Source: Alteromonas sp. MMG017
GTDB lineage: Bacteria; Pseudomonadota; Gammaproteobacteria; Enterobacterales; Alteromonadaceae
Length of the DNA stretch: 64,000 bases
Reading direction: 5' to 3'
Assembly: GCF_018100795.1 (NCBI RefSeq)
Contig: NZ_JAGJDY010000008.1
Span: 203,420 to 267,419 of the forward strand
Under the pieces are notes generated by a model. It saw nothing but the letters and a program-made list of their open reading frames with translations. It was not told the DNA's origin and did not search any database. Of this stretch, positions 55,634 through 64,000 are shown in pieces (position 1 is the first letter of the stretch; the number at the start of each line of letters is the position of its first letter). A program made the position numbers and the translations under genes.

Positions 55634-57307
55634 TTAGTCAGAGGCACCAGAGTGCACGTCTTTCATTGAACGACCTGAAGGATCGGCATTGTTCTTAAAG
55701 CTTTCATCCCACTCAAGCGCTTCAACCGTACTGCAGGCAATAGATTTGCCACTAGGTACACAACGTGCCGCACTTTCTTGAGGGAAATAACCTTCGAAGA
55801 TAGTACGGTAGTAGTAACCTTCTTTGGTATCTGGTGTGTTCACTGGGAAGCGGAACTCAGCAGAAGCAAATTGTTGGTCAGATACTTCGTTCTCTACGAA
55901 ATCACGGATAGAATCAATCCAAGAATAGCCTACGCCATCACCGAACTGTTCTTTTTGACGCCATAGCACTTCGGCAGGCAGAGTATCGCCGTTGTCGAAC
56001 GCTTTACGTAAAATCCATTTTTCCATTTTACCATCAAGACACATTTTATCTTGTGGGTTTAAGCGCATGGCCACGTCGATAAAGTTTTTATCTAGGAATG
56101 GAACACGGGCTTCAACACCCCATGCTGAAGTTGCCTTGTTCGCACGAGCACAATCGAACAAGTGAAGACGATCTAGTTTACGTACCGTTTCTTCGTGGAA
56201 CTCTTTCGCATTTGGCGCTTTGTGGAAGTATAAGTACCCACCAAAAATTTCGTCAGCACCTTCACCAGACAATACCATCTTAATACCCATGGCTTTAATC
56301 TTACGGGTCATTAGGTACATTGGCGTTGCCGCACGAATGGTAGTGGTATCGTAGGTTTCTAGGTGGAAAATCACGTCACGAATGGCATCAAGCCCTTCTT
56401 GAATAGTGAAGTGAATTTCGTGGTGTACAGTACCAATCATATCGGCCACTTTCTTAGCAGCTTTCAAATCTGGTGCACCTTCAAGACCTACCGCGAAGCT
56501 ATGCAGGCGAGGCCACCAAGCTTCTGTTTTATCTTCGTCTTCAACACGTTTTGCAACGTACTTAGCTGCAATTGCAGAGACTAATGATGAGTCCAAACCG
56601 CCTGATAATAATACTGCGTATGGTACGTCTGACATCATGTGAGACTTCACTGATTTTTCAAACGCTACACGTAAATCGTCAAGGTTAGTGGTGTTGTCTT
56701 TTACTGCATCGTATTCCATCCAATCACGCTTGTAATACTTCGTGATTTGACCGTCTTTACTCCACAGGTAATGCCCTGGAGGAAATTCGCTGATGGTTTT
56801 ACAAATTGGGGCCAACGCTTTCATTTCTGAAGCAACGTAGAAGTTGCCGTGCTCATCGTAACCTGTGTATAGAGGAATAATCCCCATATGGTCGCGAGCA
56901 ATTAGATAAGCATCTTGTTCGTCATCATAAAGAACAAATGAGAACATACCTTCTAATTCATCAACAAAGCTCACACCTTTTTGTTGAAATAGCGGAAGAA
57001 TAACTTCGCAATCTGAGCGAGTTTTAAACGGATAAGGTTCTGCTAAATCATCAGCGAGTTGCTTATGATTATAAATTTCGCCATTTACGGCTAAAACTTG
57101 TTTGCCATTTTGGCTGATAAGCGGCTGAGCGCCGGTGTCCACATCAACAATAGCCAATCTTTCGTGACAAAGAATGGTATTGTCATTATTCCAGATTCCC
57201 GACCAGTCAGGGCCACGGTGGCGCAATAATTTTGTTAATTCGAGGGCTTGGGTTCTGAGTTCAGACACATCGGTTTTGATATCAAGGATACCGAAAATAC
57301 CACACAT
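55634..57307 (-). CDS. asnB: Asparagine synthetase B (glutamine-hydrolysing)
   Basis: 557 residues. Cys2 is the glutaminase nucleophile (MCGIFGILD), followed by the glutaminase domain (RHRGPDWSG, VNGEIYNH) and the synthetase domain with the PPi motif SGGLDSS (235-241). Length and sequence match E. coli AsnB. It makes asparagine from aspartate with glutamine and ATP. AGAGAGAA precedes the ATG. Confidence 0.97.
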   Translation of the reverse strand: MCGIFGILDIKTDVSELRTQALELTKLLRHRGPDWSGIWNNDNTILCHERLAIVDVDTGAQPLISQNGKQVLAVNGEIYNHKQLADDLAEPYPFKTRSDCEVILPLFQQKGVSFVDELEGMFSFVLYDDEQDAYLIARDHMGIIPLYTGYDEHGNFYVASEMKALAPICKTISEFPPGHYLWSKDGQITKYYKRDWMEYDAVKDNTTNLDDLRVAFEKSVKSHMMSDVPYAVLLSGGLDSSLVSAIAAKYVAKRVEDEDKTEAWWPRLHSFAVGLEGAPDLKAAKKVADMIGTVHHEIHFTIQEGLDAIRDVIFHLETYDTTTIRAATPMYLMTRKIKAMGIKMVLSGEGADEIFGGYLYFHKAPNAKEFHEETVRKLDRLHLFDCARANKATSAWGVEARVPFLDKNFIDVAMRLNPQDKMCLDGKMEKWILRKAFDNGDTLPAEVLWRQKEQFGDGVGYSWIDSIRDFVENEVSDQQFASAEFRFPVNTPDTKEGYYYRTIFEGYFPQESAARCVPSGKSIACSTVEALEWDESFKNNADPSGRSMKDVHSGASD

Positions 57308-57698
57308 AAAACGGATTCTCTCTGTTCACTTGTTGAAAAATAATTGAGGTTTTTTCTGTCGGGTACTCGCGAACGAGTTGGCGAAGGTATTGTTGTTTTT
57401 TTTAATCGCGCTTTCGCATGCCTTGAATGTGCCAGTCTGACAGGAAATTGCAAGTACAATATGATGAGAAAATGGAAATTGTTATTCCAAAACTCGTGGT
57501 TCTTGGGTGAAAGTTTAGCTGTTAGTAGGTGCAACAGAAAAAAGGTAGTGCAAATAGTAGGCAGAATGCAGTATTATCTCACTATATCTATATCAAAATA
57601 TATTTTATAACTTACTGATAATAAATAATTTATATTTGTATCTCTTTACCTCCTTTGAGCGCATAATCTGCCGGTTTTTTCAACACCTGGTAAAGGGT
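57308..57698. other. 391-bp region upstream of asnB and the RMD1-like gene
   Basis: Divergent promoters are expected here. A hairpin ACTCG-CGAA-CGAGT lies at 57365-57378 in the asnB leader and a T-run of nine near 57390. An 88-codon frame on the plus strand (57344-57610) has no ribosome-binding site or family and is not called. Confidence 0.5.
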
Positions 57699-58481
57699 AT
57701 GCAATTTTCAAACGACCGAGTTTCGGTATATGTTATTCCTGATGTAGATAGCCTTCAAATGGACGCAAGTGTTCAGGGTTCGCGCTATCGTGATGCCATG
57801 CACATTGAAGTGACAGGCGGTGAAGCTTGGCTTTTCGAGTATGGTGTGGTGGTTTTTTGGGGCGTGGTAGAAGAAGAGCGTGTTGCCTTATTAAATAGGT
57901 TACAGGTGAGCCCTAAATTATTGTCTGGTATTCACCAAGAGCATCTACAATTTGCGTTTACAAGCGATGTGCTTAGGCTGCAACGGGACCTAATAACCCT
58001 ATCGATTGACGATCCATTACTTCGGCTATCAATCAGCCATGGGTTAGCCCAGTCAATTAAGCTCAATGAATACGAGCATAAAGCGCAAGATACGATTACT
58101 CGCTATGCGTATTTGCCGAAAGCGTTGGCCGAAACGGGCAAGATAACGTTACGTCGCCCCGCGTTGGCAAAAATACGTGGGCACTTGTTTAGTACCAAAA
58201 GTGACATCTTTTTGCATTACGGGTTGCTTGATACGCCAGAGTTCTTTTGGGAATACCCCGAATATGAACATGCTTATAATGCCACGGCGCGATATTTAGA
58301 TATTCGCCCTAGGGTAGATGTGCTTTCAAACAAGCTAAATGTTATTCATGAGCTGTTCGAGATGCTAGCGGAAGAATTAAATCATAAACATTCATCGTTC
58401 TTGGAATGGATAATTATTATCTTGATTGCGTTTGAAATAGCAACCTTTGGGGCTGAAGAGCTGAAAGGGTTGTTCATGTAA
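57699..58481 (+). CDS. RMD1/YagE (DUF155) family protein
   Basis: 260 residues from ATG 57699, preceded by AAAGGG at short spacing; the longer frame from 57636 is not supported. VVVFWGVVEEER and the region DVLRLQRDLITLSIDDPLLRLSISHGLAQS match the DUF155 family (yeast Rmd1, bacterial YagE). The C-terminal helix (FLEWIIIILIAFEIATF) anchors it to the membrane. The function in bacteria is unknown. A strong terminator follows. Confidence 0.85.
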   Translation: MQFSNDRVSVYVIPDVDSLQMDASVQGSRYRDAMHIEVTGGEAWLFEYGVVVFWGVVEEERVALLNRLQVSPKLLSGIHQEHLQFAFTSDVLRLQRDLITLSIDDPLLRLSISHGLAQSIKLNEYEHKAQDTITRYAYLPKALAETGKITLRRPALAKIRGHLFSTKSDIFLHYGLLDTPEFFWEYPEYEHAYNATARYLDIRPRVDVLSNKLNVIHELFEMLAEELNHKHSSFLEWIIIILIAFEIATFGAEELKGLFM

Positions 58482-58508
58482 GAAGCACGATATAACGCGC
58501 ATTGTTAA

Positions 58509-58538
58509 TAGCAATAATTAGCAATAAATAGCAATAAA
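58509..58538. repeat. Three tandem 10-bp repeats
   Basis: TAGCAATAAT, TAGCAATAAA, TAGCAATAAA directly before the terminator of the RMD1-like gene. Confidence 0.7.
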
Positions 58539-58567
58539 TAAGCCCTGTTTTAACAGGGCTTATTTTT
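58537..58567 (+). terminator. Intrinsic terminator of the RMD1-like gene
   Basis: Thirteen-base stem AATAAGCCCTGTT/AACAGGGCTTATT with a two-base loop and T-run. Confidence 0.92.
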
Positions 58568-58598
58568 ATTACATGTTTGTGTTATCTGAGTCTAAAAC

Positions 58599-60287
58599 TC
58601 AATTATTACGCTGAAACTCGCTGGTTTCTTTCCAGGATGGCCACTGCTTAGCGTTAGCAACGTTAAAACCTACATCGAATAATAATTGGGTGTCTTGCAC
58701 AATGCCGCTTAAATCCCAATCGTCACGGTATTGGTCACACACTTGGTGATAACATCCCGTGACAATTACATTCATACGTTTACGGTATTTAGCCGTTGCC
58801 TCGTCAGCAGGCTCATTACCCCCTTCTGCATAAAGTGCAGGCACGCCTTTTTTCGCAAAGCTGAAATGATCTGAGCGATAGTAATAACCTGCTTCCGGGC
58901 GGTCTTCCTGAGTGAGGGTTCTACCTTGTTTATCAGCAGCAGTTTTAAGGTAATCTTCTAAGTCTGACTTACCCATACCTACCACGGCAACGTTCTTAGT
59001 CTTCCCAAGTACGTTCATGGCATCCATATTGATATTGGCTACCGTATCTTCCAATGGGATAACGGCGTTATCTGCATAGTATTTACTGCCCAACAAACCT
59101 TGTTCTTCGGCTGTTACTATTAAAAACGATACAGAACGCTTCGGCGCAATATCTAAGTTAGCATAGGCTTTAGCCATTGCCAAAATAGCAGCGCTTCCTG
59201 TGGCGTTATCGTGTGCACCATTGTAAATATTGTCGCCTTCTTTGGTTTCATCTTTTCCTAAATGATCCCAGTGCGCGGTGTAAATAACATGCTCGTTTGG
59301 TAGCTCTGAGCCAGGTAGCGTGGCAATAACATTGTGACTTTCAGATTTTTTAAACGTGTTTTGCACGGTTACCGATGCATTAATATCCATTGCTTTATGA
59401 TAAGGCCCAAGCTTGGCTTGGTTCTTTTCTTCTTGAAAATTAAAGCCTGCATCTGCGAACACTTTTTCAGCGGCGCTTAACGTTAACCAACCTTCAACAG
59501 CAACACGACTAGCACCTTTGTCTTTAGATACTAACCCATACTGTGGGCCACTCCAGCTATTCGCTACTACTGACCAACCGTAAGAGGCTGGGGCGGTTTC
59601 GTGAACAATTAGCGCGCCAGCAGCGCCTTGACGGCTAGCTTCTTCATACTTGTAACTCCAGCGGCCATAGTAGGTCATCGTCGTGCCTTGGAACTTTCCG
59701 CTCTCAGGGTTTTCGAAACCTGGATCGTTCACCAATATCACTACGGTTTTGCCGGTAACATCTAAGCCTTCATAATCGTTCCAGTCGTATTCAGGTGCGT
59801 TAACACCGTAGCCAACAAATACCAGTTCTGAATTCTCAAGTGATACGGTTTCTTGCTCGCGCTTAGATGACGCAACCATGTCTTCTTTATACGAAAAGCT
59901 ATTGTCACCAATTGTCATGGTCATTTCAGGGTTAGCGCTAATTTCCATTAATGCTACTTTCTGAAGGTAGCTATCGCCGTTACCCGGTGACAACCCTGCT
60001 TTTTCAAATTCTCGAGTGAGATAATCCAGCGTTTTTGTTTCACCGATGGTGGTGGGCAAGCGGCCTTCAAATTCGTCAGATGACAGTATTTTTAATGGTT
60101 CGCGAATATCTGCATCTGAAATGCTGGCGTAAACTGAGTCGAAGTTCGAAGCAATTTCATTTGTTTGGTTTTGCGTTTCTGATTGCGCAGTGTCGTTATC
60201 AAGCGCGTTGTCAGGCGCGTTATTGGGGCTGCAAGCACTTACCGCTGATACGGCAGTTACCAGCAAGGGCAAAAACATTTTTTTCAT
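58599..60287 (-). CDS. Lipoprotein M28-family metallopeptidase with PA domain
   Basis: 562 residues. Lipobox VSAC near residue 19 marks an acylated exported protein, followed by a low-complexity Asn/Asp linker. M28 zinc ligands are in AHWDHLG (His), YNGAHDNATGSAA (Asp), TAEEQGLLGS (Glu pair), NMDAMN (Asp) and RSDHFSFAKKG (His). A PA-type insert (VGYGVNAPEYDWNDYEG) is present. Likely an aminopeptidase at the cell surface. It is the second M28 enzyme in the window and not closely similar to the first. Confidence 0.93.
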   Translation of the reverse strand: MKKMFLPLLVTAVSAVSACSPNNAPDNALDNDTAQSETQNQTNEIASNFDSVYASISDADIREPLKILSSDEFEGRLPTTIGETKTLDYLTREFEKAGLSPGNGDSYLQKVALMEISANPEMTMTIGDNSFSYKEDMVASSKREQETVSLENSELVFVGYGVNAPEYDWNDYEGLDVTGKTVVILVNDPGFENPESGKFQGTTMTYYGRWSYKYEEASRQGAAGALIVHETAPASYGWSVVANSWSGPQYGLVSKDKGASRVAVEGWLTLSAAEKVFADAGFNFQEEKNQAKLGPYHKAMDINASVTVQNTFKKSESHNVIATLPGSELPNEHVIYTAHWDHLGKDETKEGDNIYNGAHDNATGSAAILAMAKAYANLDIAPKRSVSFLIVTAEEQGLLGSKYYADNAVIPLEDTVANINMDAMNVLGKTKNVAVVGMGKSDLEDYLKTAADKQGRTLTQEDRPEAGYYYRSDHFSFAKKGVPALYAEGGNEPADEATAKYRKRMNVIVTGCYHQVCDQYRDDWDLSGIVQDTQLLFDVGFNVANAKQWPSWKETSEFQRNN

Positions 60288-60356
60288 TGTTAGTCTCTGT
60301 TTGCTCTACAATACCGCCCAGTATAGAGAAAACCTTAAGATGAACCAATATTAAGT

Positions 60357-61241
60357 ATGCCAATACCTGTTACTCCTTGGTGTAAACACCATATTCAAGA
60401 TAATGCGTCTTTACCAGTACATACACTGTTGAATGAATTCATGTTATTAGACGACACTGTTTTTCCTAGCGCTGCAAGGATTAACCATTTACGTGAAGCA
60501 TTTCAGCCCCAATGGCAGGGCCCTGTGTTTGTAGCGCAAGGGGATCTTGATAAGCAAAGTGACCCAAACCACAGTCGTTACTATGAAGAAATAATCGCGA
60601 GCGACAACAGTATACCCACTCGTGAAAATAGCTGGCATGATTTGTTCAATGCGCTTATCTGGATTCAATTTCCCGCCACAAAAGCGTTATTGAATACCCT
60701 GCACATGCAAGATATTGCACACCATGGCACACACCCAAGAACTGAGCGACGAAACCGCATTACGCATTTTGATGAATGCGGCGTGGTACTCGCGCTGGAA
60801 GAAGGGGATGCTTATAAATCAAACATGTTGCTGAATATGTTAGCCCAACATCAATGGCAGGATAGCTTTTTAACCCATAGGCACGAGTGGGGAACTCACA
60901 TAACCCCCTTTATTTTCGGGCATGCAAACCTTGAAATGATGCTTTCGCCTTTTATCGGGCTTACGGGGAAGTGGTTGGCAGTGAGTGTGCCTAAAGGGTT
61001 TAGTGGTATGAATCAATGGCAACAACGCCAAGAGGTAGACAAATCATTGGTGAAACGTATCACTGAGCTTGATGCGTTTAACCAATCTCCGCTACTAAAA
61101 CCTATTCCTTTGCTAGGTGTACCAGGGTGGTACGAAGAACAAGATGAAAATTTCTATAACAATAGCGAGTACTTTAGGCCTTTGAGGCCGGGAGCAAAAC
61201 CTTCTATTCAGTTACCGCTTTTCGACATATCAACGGTTTGA
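60357..61241 (+). CDS. DUF3025 domain protein
   Basis: 294 residues, no signal peptide. The pattern ENSWHDLFNALIWIQFPATKALLNTLH and RRNRITHFDECGVVLALE is the DUF3025 signature as I recall it. It is a cytoplasmic protein of unknown function common in proteobacteria. Divergent from the M28 lipoprotein, 69 bases apart. Confidence 0.85.
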   Translation: MPIPVTPWCKHHIQDNASLPVHTLLNEFMLLDDTVFPSAARINHLREAFQPQWQGPVFVAQGDLDKQSDPNHSRYYEEIIASDNSIPTRENSWHDLFNALIWIQFPATKALLNTLHMQDIAHHGTHPRTERRNRITHFDECGVVLALEEGDAYKSNMLLNMLAQHQWQDSFLTHRHEWGTHITPFIFGHANLEMMLSPFIGLTGKWLAVSVPKGFSGMNQWQQRQEVDKSLVKRITELDAFNQSPLLKPIPLLGVPGWYEEQDENFYNNSEYFRPLRPGAKPSIQLPLFDISTV

Positions 61242-61297
61242 ACTCACTTCCTACACCAAGCTTAGGTGTAAGAAGTGAATTGAAAATGGTGTAGAGC

Positions 61298-61999
61298 TTA
61301 AATAAGTGCGAAAACACCCCAAATACCGTAAATCACAGCGTAGGGTGCGGAAGCAATAATTGCTGCCTTTTTCGTAGAGAATGAGGTCCATTGAGTGATG
61401 CCTACCATCGTAAGGTAGATGGTCCAAAACAACTCAACGCGAATAGCTTGGGCAAACGCGAACCATGGTGATGTCATTTCAATACCTAGTATGTAAGAAA
61501 GTGACAGGGGAGCAAGTATGGCAGGGGATATTTGGTGATCGCCCGCAAACATAATAAGTGCAGCAGCAATAAGACCCGTTACCACGTAAGGCATAGATAC
61601 CCACCACGTAAAGCCATACCAATCCGTAAAGCCGAAAACATGACTGTCGTCACTGCGTGTTGTTAAATTTAAATAAACGGCAAAAATAGCGTTCACCACG
61701 GTAAGTGCAAAGAATGCACCTATTAACTGGGAAAGCATGAGGGTGTTTCTAGTGAAGAAGGCGCGCATTTGGTCTTCTTCTGCCGGACTCATTGCATCTT
61801 GAGCGGCAATGTTAATATTTGCAAACCATTCAATATCAACGAAGTTTACGTACAAATATTGAGATGCCAACGTTATCATCATAACAATAATAAAAGGAAA
61901 CCAACTCCAGTTGTTTTTTTCACCAACAGCTTTAAATACGCCATTAGGCCGAAAGAATATATCGTTACACGCTTGAAAGGGGTTTGATACTGAATGCAT
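61298..61999 (-). CDS. Yip1-like membrane protein
   Basis: 233 residues, five membrane segments (WFPFIIVMMITLASQYLY, FFALTVVNAIFAVYL, GFTWWVSMPYVVTGLI and others), the Yip1 domain layout of bacterial DUF-type membrane proteins. The N-terminal NPFQACNDIFFRPNGVFKAV motif is typical. The function is unknown. Confidence 0.82.
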   Translation of the reverse strand: MHSVSNPFQACNDIFFRPNGVFKAVGEKNNWSWFPFIIVMMITLASQYLYVNFVDIEWFANINIAAQDAMSPAEEDQMRAFFTRNTLMLSQLIGAFFALTVVNAIFAVYLNLTTRSDDSHVFGFTDWYGFTWWVSMPYVVTGLIAAALIMFAGDHQISPAILAPLSLSYILGIEMTSPWFAFAQAIRVELFWTIYLTMVGITQWTSFSTKKAAIIASAPYAVIYGIWGVFALI

Positions 62000-62162
62000 C
62001 CGTTGCTCCGAGATAAAATATTATATTAGTTTTGTTTAGGTTACTGATATAGCGAAGCTAAGTACAGGCGCTGCTTAAAGAACTGTACCTGTTTTTAGTA
62101 AAAACTTGTGTCGAATGCGTAGTAGAGGGACTTATTTGTGCTTACAGTAATGCCGCAAATAT

Positions 62163-62193
62163 AAAAAAGGCCAGTATTGGATAAATACTGGCC
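62163..62193 (-). terminator. Intrinsic terminator of the SLC13 permease gene
   Basis: On the minus strand GGCCAGTATT/AATACTGGCC with a five-base loop is followed by six T. It lies 40 bases after the permease stop. Confidence 0.9.
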
Positions 62194-62234
62194 CTTTAAT
62201 GACGACTATACCTCGTCAATCGCGTGCTTACCTG

Positions 62235-63965
62235 TTAATGACTTAGATACGTTAAGTTCAATAAGCAGAGCACGATAGCGCTATACAGTAACGAGATAGG
62301 TAACCCTATTCGAATAAAGTGGCTAAATTTATAATTAGCGGCATTAAATACCAATAAGTTAGTTTGGTATCCAAACGGCGATATAAAGCTAGCACTTGCC
62401 GCAAAGGCAACCGCCAATGCGAATGGCATAAGCGGTGCGCCTATGATTTCAACTAGTCCATAAGCAAAAGGGAACATAAGCGCAGCAGCTGCGTTATTGG
62501 TCACAAATTCCGTTAAAAGTAAGGTAGTCAAATACACCACGATTAACGCAATAAACCAGTCGGTGTCGGCTAAGTAGGGAATTAACTGCGCAGTAGAAAT
62601 GGCAATAACCCCTGAAGACTCTAACGACGTGGCTAAGCTTAATGCTCCAACAATCACGATAATTAGGTTGAGCGGTAAATTTCGCTTCATCTCACCGTTG
62701 TTTGTTACCTTAGAACCAATCAATACGGCAGCTAAAAATAGCAGACCCATCGCGAGTGAAATAATATCAGCCGCGGCTAACGTCACCACAGTTAGAAACC
62801 CGCCAAGGGTTATCCATTCCTGTTGGTTGGTTAGCGGGCGAGAGATTTTTTGCTCAGACAATATAAAGAAGTTTTTACTTAAATTTTGTCGAGTATTGAA
62901 ATCTGGCCCAGCGGCAAGTAATAGAAAATCACCTGCTTTCAGTTTTATTTCACCCAACTTACCTGACAGCTGCTCGCCGTCACGACGAATAGCCACTACG
63001 GCCGAATCGAACAATGCTCTAAAACCGAGGTTTTTGATGGTTTGCCCGATAATTTGAGCGCGGTTTGCTACCACCACTTCGGTTAAGCTTTCTCGCAAAA
63101 TGCCGTCGGTTTCAGCAAAGGTGGTTAACCCTTTTATGTGGCTTAAGTTATCAAGCTTTTGGACATTGCCAGTAAAGATAAGTTTATCGTTTTCTGCAAT
63201 CACTAAGTCGGGGCCAACGGGAGAAATTAGATTCCCGTCGCGAACTACTTCAACCAAAAATAATTCAGGTAAATTACGAAGGTGGTTTTGCTCAACGGTT
63301 TTGCCAATGAGTTCTGAACCTGAATTCACCTTCGCTTCAACCATGTACTCTTGGTAGTTGTCATTCTTGTTTGCAATATTAGGCAGTAATGGCGTAAGCA
63401 CAAACATGAGTACGCCACAGCTTAAACCGGCAACTAGCCCATACAGTGTGAAGTCAAAAAAGTTAAAACCAGGATGACCATGCTCTTGTAAAAAGCTATC
63501 TACAATCAGGTTAGTCGAGGTACCAATTAAGGTAACTGTTCCACCGAGTATGGCAGCATAAGAAAGCGGAATAAGTAAGCGGGAGGCAGGGTGGTATTGG
63601 TTTTGTTTAATGGGCCCTATAAGGCTGGCCACTATAGCGGTATTGTTTAACAACGCGGATGACACAAAGGTAAGTGAAAACAGTTTCCAATACGACTTAG
63701 AAAAACTTGTACTAACGAGTTTTCTACCAATACGCTTTATTAACGCAGTTTTGTCTATTGCACTACTGACGAGCAGCAGCAAGACAAGGGTGATTAACCC
63801 TTTGTTGGTTAGGTTCAACAAAATGTCATCAAGTGACAATTGTTGTGAAACCAATAGTAATAACACGGCGCCTGAAAAAACAGTAGACGGGCGCTGATTT
63901 GAAAAAATCAGCGCAAAAATCGTGGGGGGGGAAAAAGCCCCCCCCCGTAAAAGGGTTATATTCAA
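62235..63965 (-). CDS. SLC13/DASS-family permease with TrkA-C domains (5' end uncertain)
   Basis: 576 residues as written. About 11-12 membrane segments flank two cytoplasmic TrkA-C (RCK_C) domains (about 210-370), the layout of SLC13 anion permeases. Motifs include LLNNTAIVASLIGPI, LIGTSTNLIVDSFL and TNNAAAALMFPFAYG, giving the two Na+/anion sites. Substrates could be dicarboxylates, sulfate or other anions. The only start in the window is TTG 63965, and the first 14 codons run through G8/C9 homopolymers, giving a non-hydrophobic N-terminus; the real start may lie beyond the window or a sequencing error is present. Confidence 0.85.
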   Translation of the reverse strand: MNITLLRGGAFSPPTIFALIFSNQRPSTVFSGAVLLLLVSQQLSLDDILLNLTNKGLITLVLLLLVSSAIDKTALIKRIGRKLVSTSFSKSYWKLFSLTFVSSALLNNTAIVASLIGPIKQNQYHPASRLLIPLSYAAILGGTVTLIGTSTNLIVDSFLQEHGHPGFNFFDFTLYGLVAGLSCGVLMFVLTPLLPNIANKNDNYQEYMVEAKVNSGSELIGKTVEQNHLRNLPELFLVEVVRDGNLISPVGPDLVIAENDKLIFTGNVQKLDNLSHIKGLTTFAETDGILRESLTEVVVANRAQIIGQTIKNLGFRALFDSAVVAIRRDGEQLSGKLGEIKLKAGDFLLLAAGPDFNTRQNLSKNFFILSEQKISRPLTNQQEWITLGGFLTVVTLAAADIISLAMGLLFLAAVLIGSKVTNNGEMKRNLPLNLIIVIVGALSLATSLESSGVIAISTAQLIPYLADTDWFIALIVVYLTTLLLTEFVTNNAAAALMFPFAYGLVEIIGAPLMPFALAVAFAASASFISPFGYQTNLLVFNAANYKFSHFIRIGLPISLLYSAIVLCLLNLTYLSH

Positions 63966-64000
63966 ATATTTTTAAGCGGTGGGGTTTTAACAAGTTGGGC

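Noticed and set aside
57344..57610. 88-codon frame upstream of the RMD1-like gene
   Set aside because: No ribosome-binding site, no recognisable pattern; lies in the asnB promoter region.

Overview
The window looks like chromosomal DNA of a marine gammaproteobacterium of the Alteromonadales, most likely Alteromonas or a close relative. The basis is recognition of gene content, not a database search: a prmB-aroC pair with divergent smrB, an rnt-motY pair (MotY belongs to sodium-driven polar flagella), an rsxABCDGE-nth cluster, large TonB receptors with FecI/FecR regulators, and several secreted M28 and S9 peptidases. The backbone is dense and mostly core. I see no insertion sequence, prophage, integron or CRISPR array.

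Layout. 1-2570: NtrC-type regulator (cut by the window edge at its phosphoacceptor Asp) and its histidine kinase. 2571-2971: Fur-like site, two FNR boxes and a 41-residue membrane protein. 3037-7753: smrB, prmB-aroC, an MFS transporter and a hypothetical protein. 7870-12640: prkA-yeaH-spoVR stress operon. 12883-14324: sodB and grxD. 14618-22170: a TonB receptor, an ECF sigma factor, a FecR anti-sigma factor and a second, paralogous TonB receptor with a signalling domain. 22266-28311: bfd, peroxiredoxin, rnt, motY, glpQ, gloA, an SDR and a cold-shock gene. 28855-30519: a diguanylate cyclase. 31058-39038: a run of secreted or membrane-anchored hydrolases (esterase-TPR, M28, S9, alpha/beta hydrolase, amidohydrolase). 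39128-46341: rsxABCDGE-nth on the minus strand, followed by a decayed second copy of the nth 3' end. 46554-46735: two tRNA-Asn genes. 46736-47825: about 1.1 kb without a convincing gene but rich in signals. 47826-51243: MATE exporter and uvrB. 51415-53183: LysR regulator and two coupled small membrane proteins. 53200-54624: queC and queE, divergent. 54656-63965: periplasmic binding-like protein, asnB, RMD1/YagE-like protein, lipoprotein M28 peptidase, DUF3025 protein, Yip1-like protein and an SLC13 permease whose start is uncertain.

Functional threads. Iron and redox handling recur: bfd with a Fur-like site, Fe-type sodB, the CGFS glutaredoxin, peroxiredoxin, the Rsx electron-transfer complex, the FecI/FecR surface-signalling locus, and FNR control of a tiny membrane protein. 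Protein or peptide use is suggested by at least three exported peptidases or hydrolases.

Most worth a second look: (1) the region upstream of MATE-uvrB, with a good LexA box, three clustered DnaA boxes enclosed by a 9-bp inverted repeat, and five GATC sites within about 110 bp, reminiscent of the E. coli DARS1/uvrB upstream region; (2) the nth remnant beside intact nth, which suggests past allelic replacement or duplication; (3) a textbook FNR-activated promoter before a 41-aa membrane protein; (4) an eight-unit heptamer repeat upstream of nth; (5) three helically phased TTTCCGCA repeats upstream of the esterase gene. All assignments are by reading; nothing was searched.
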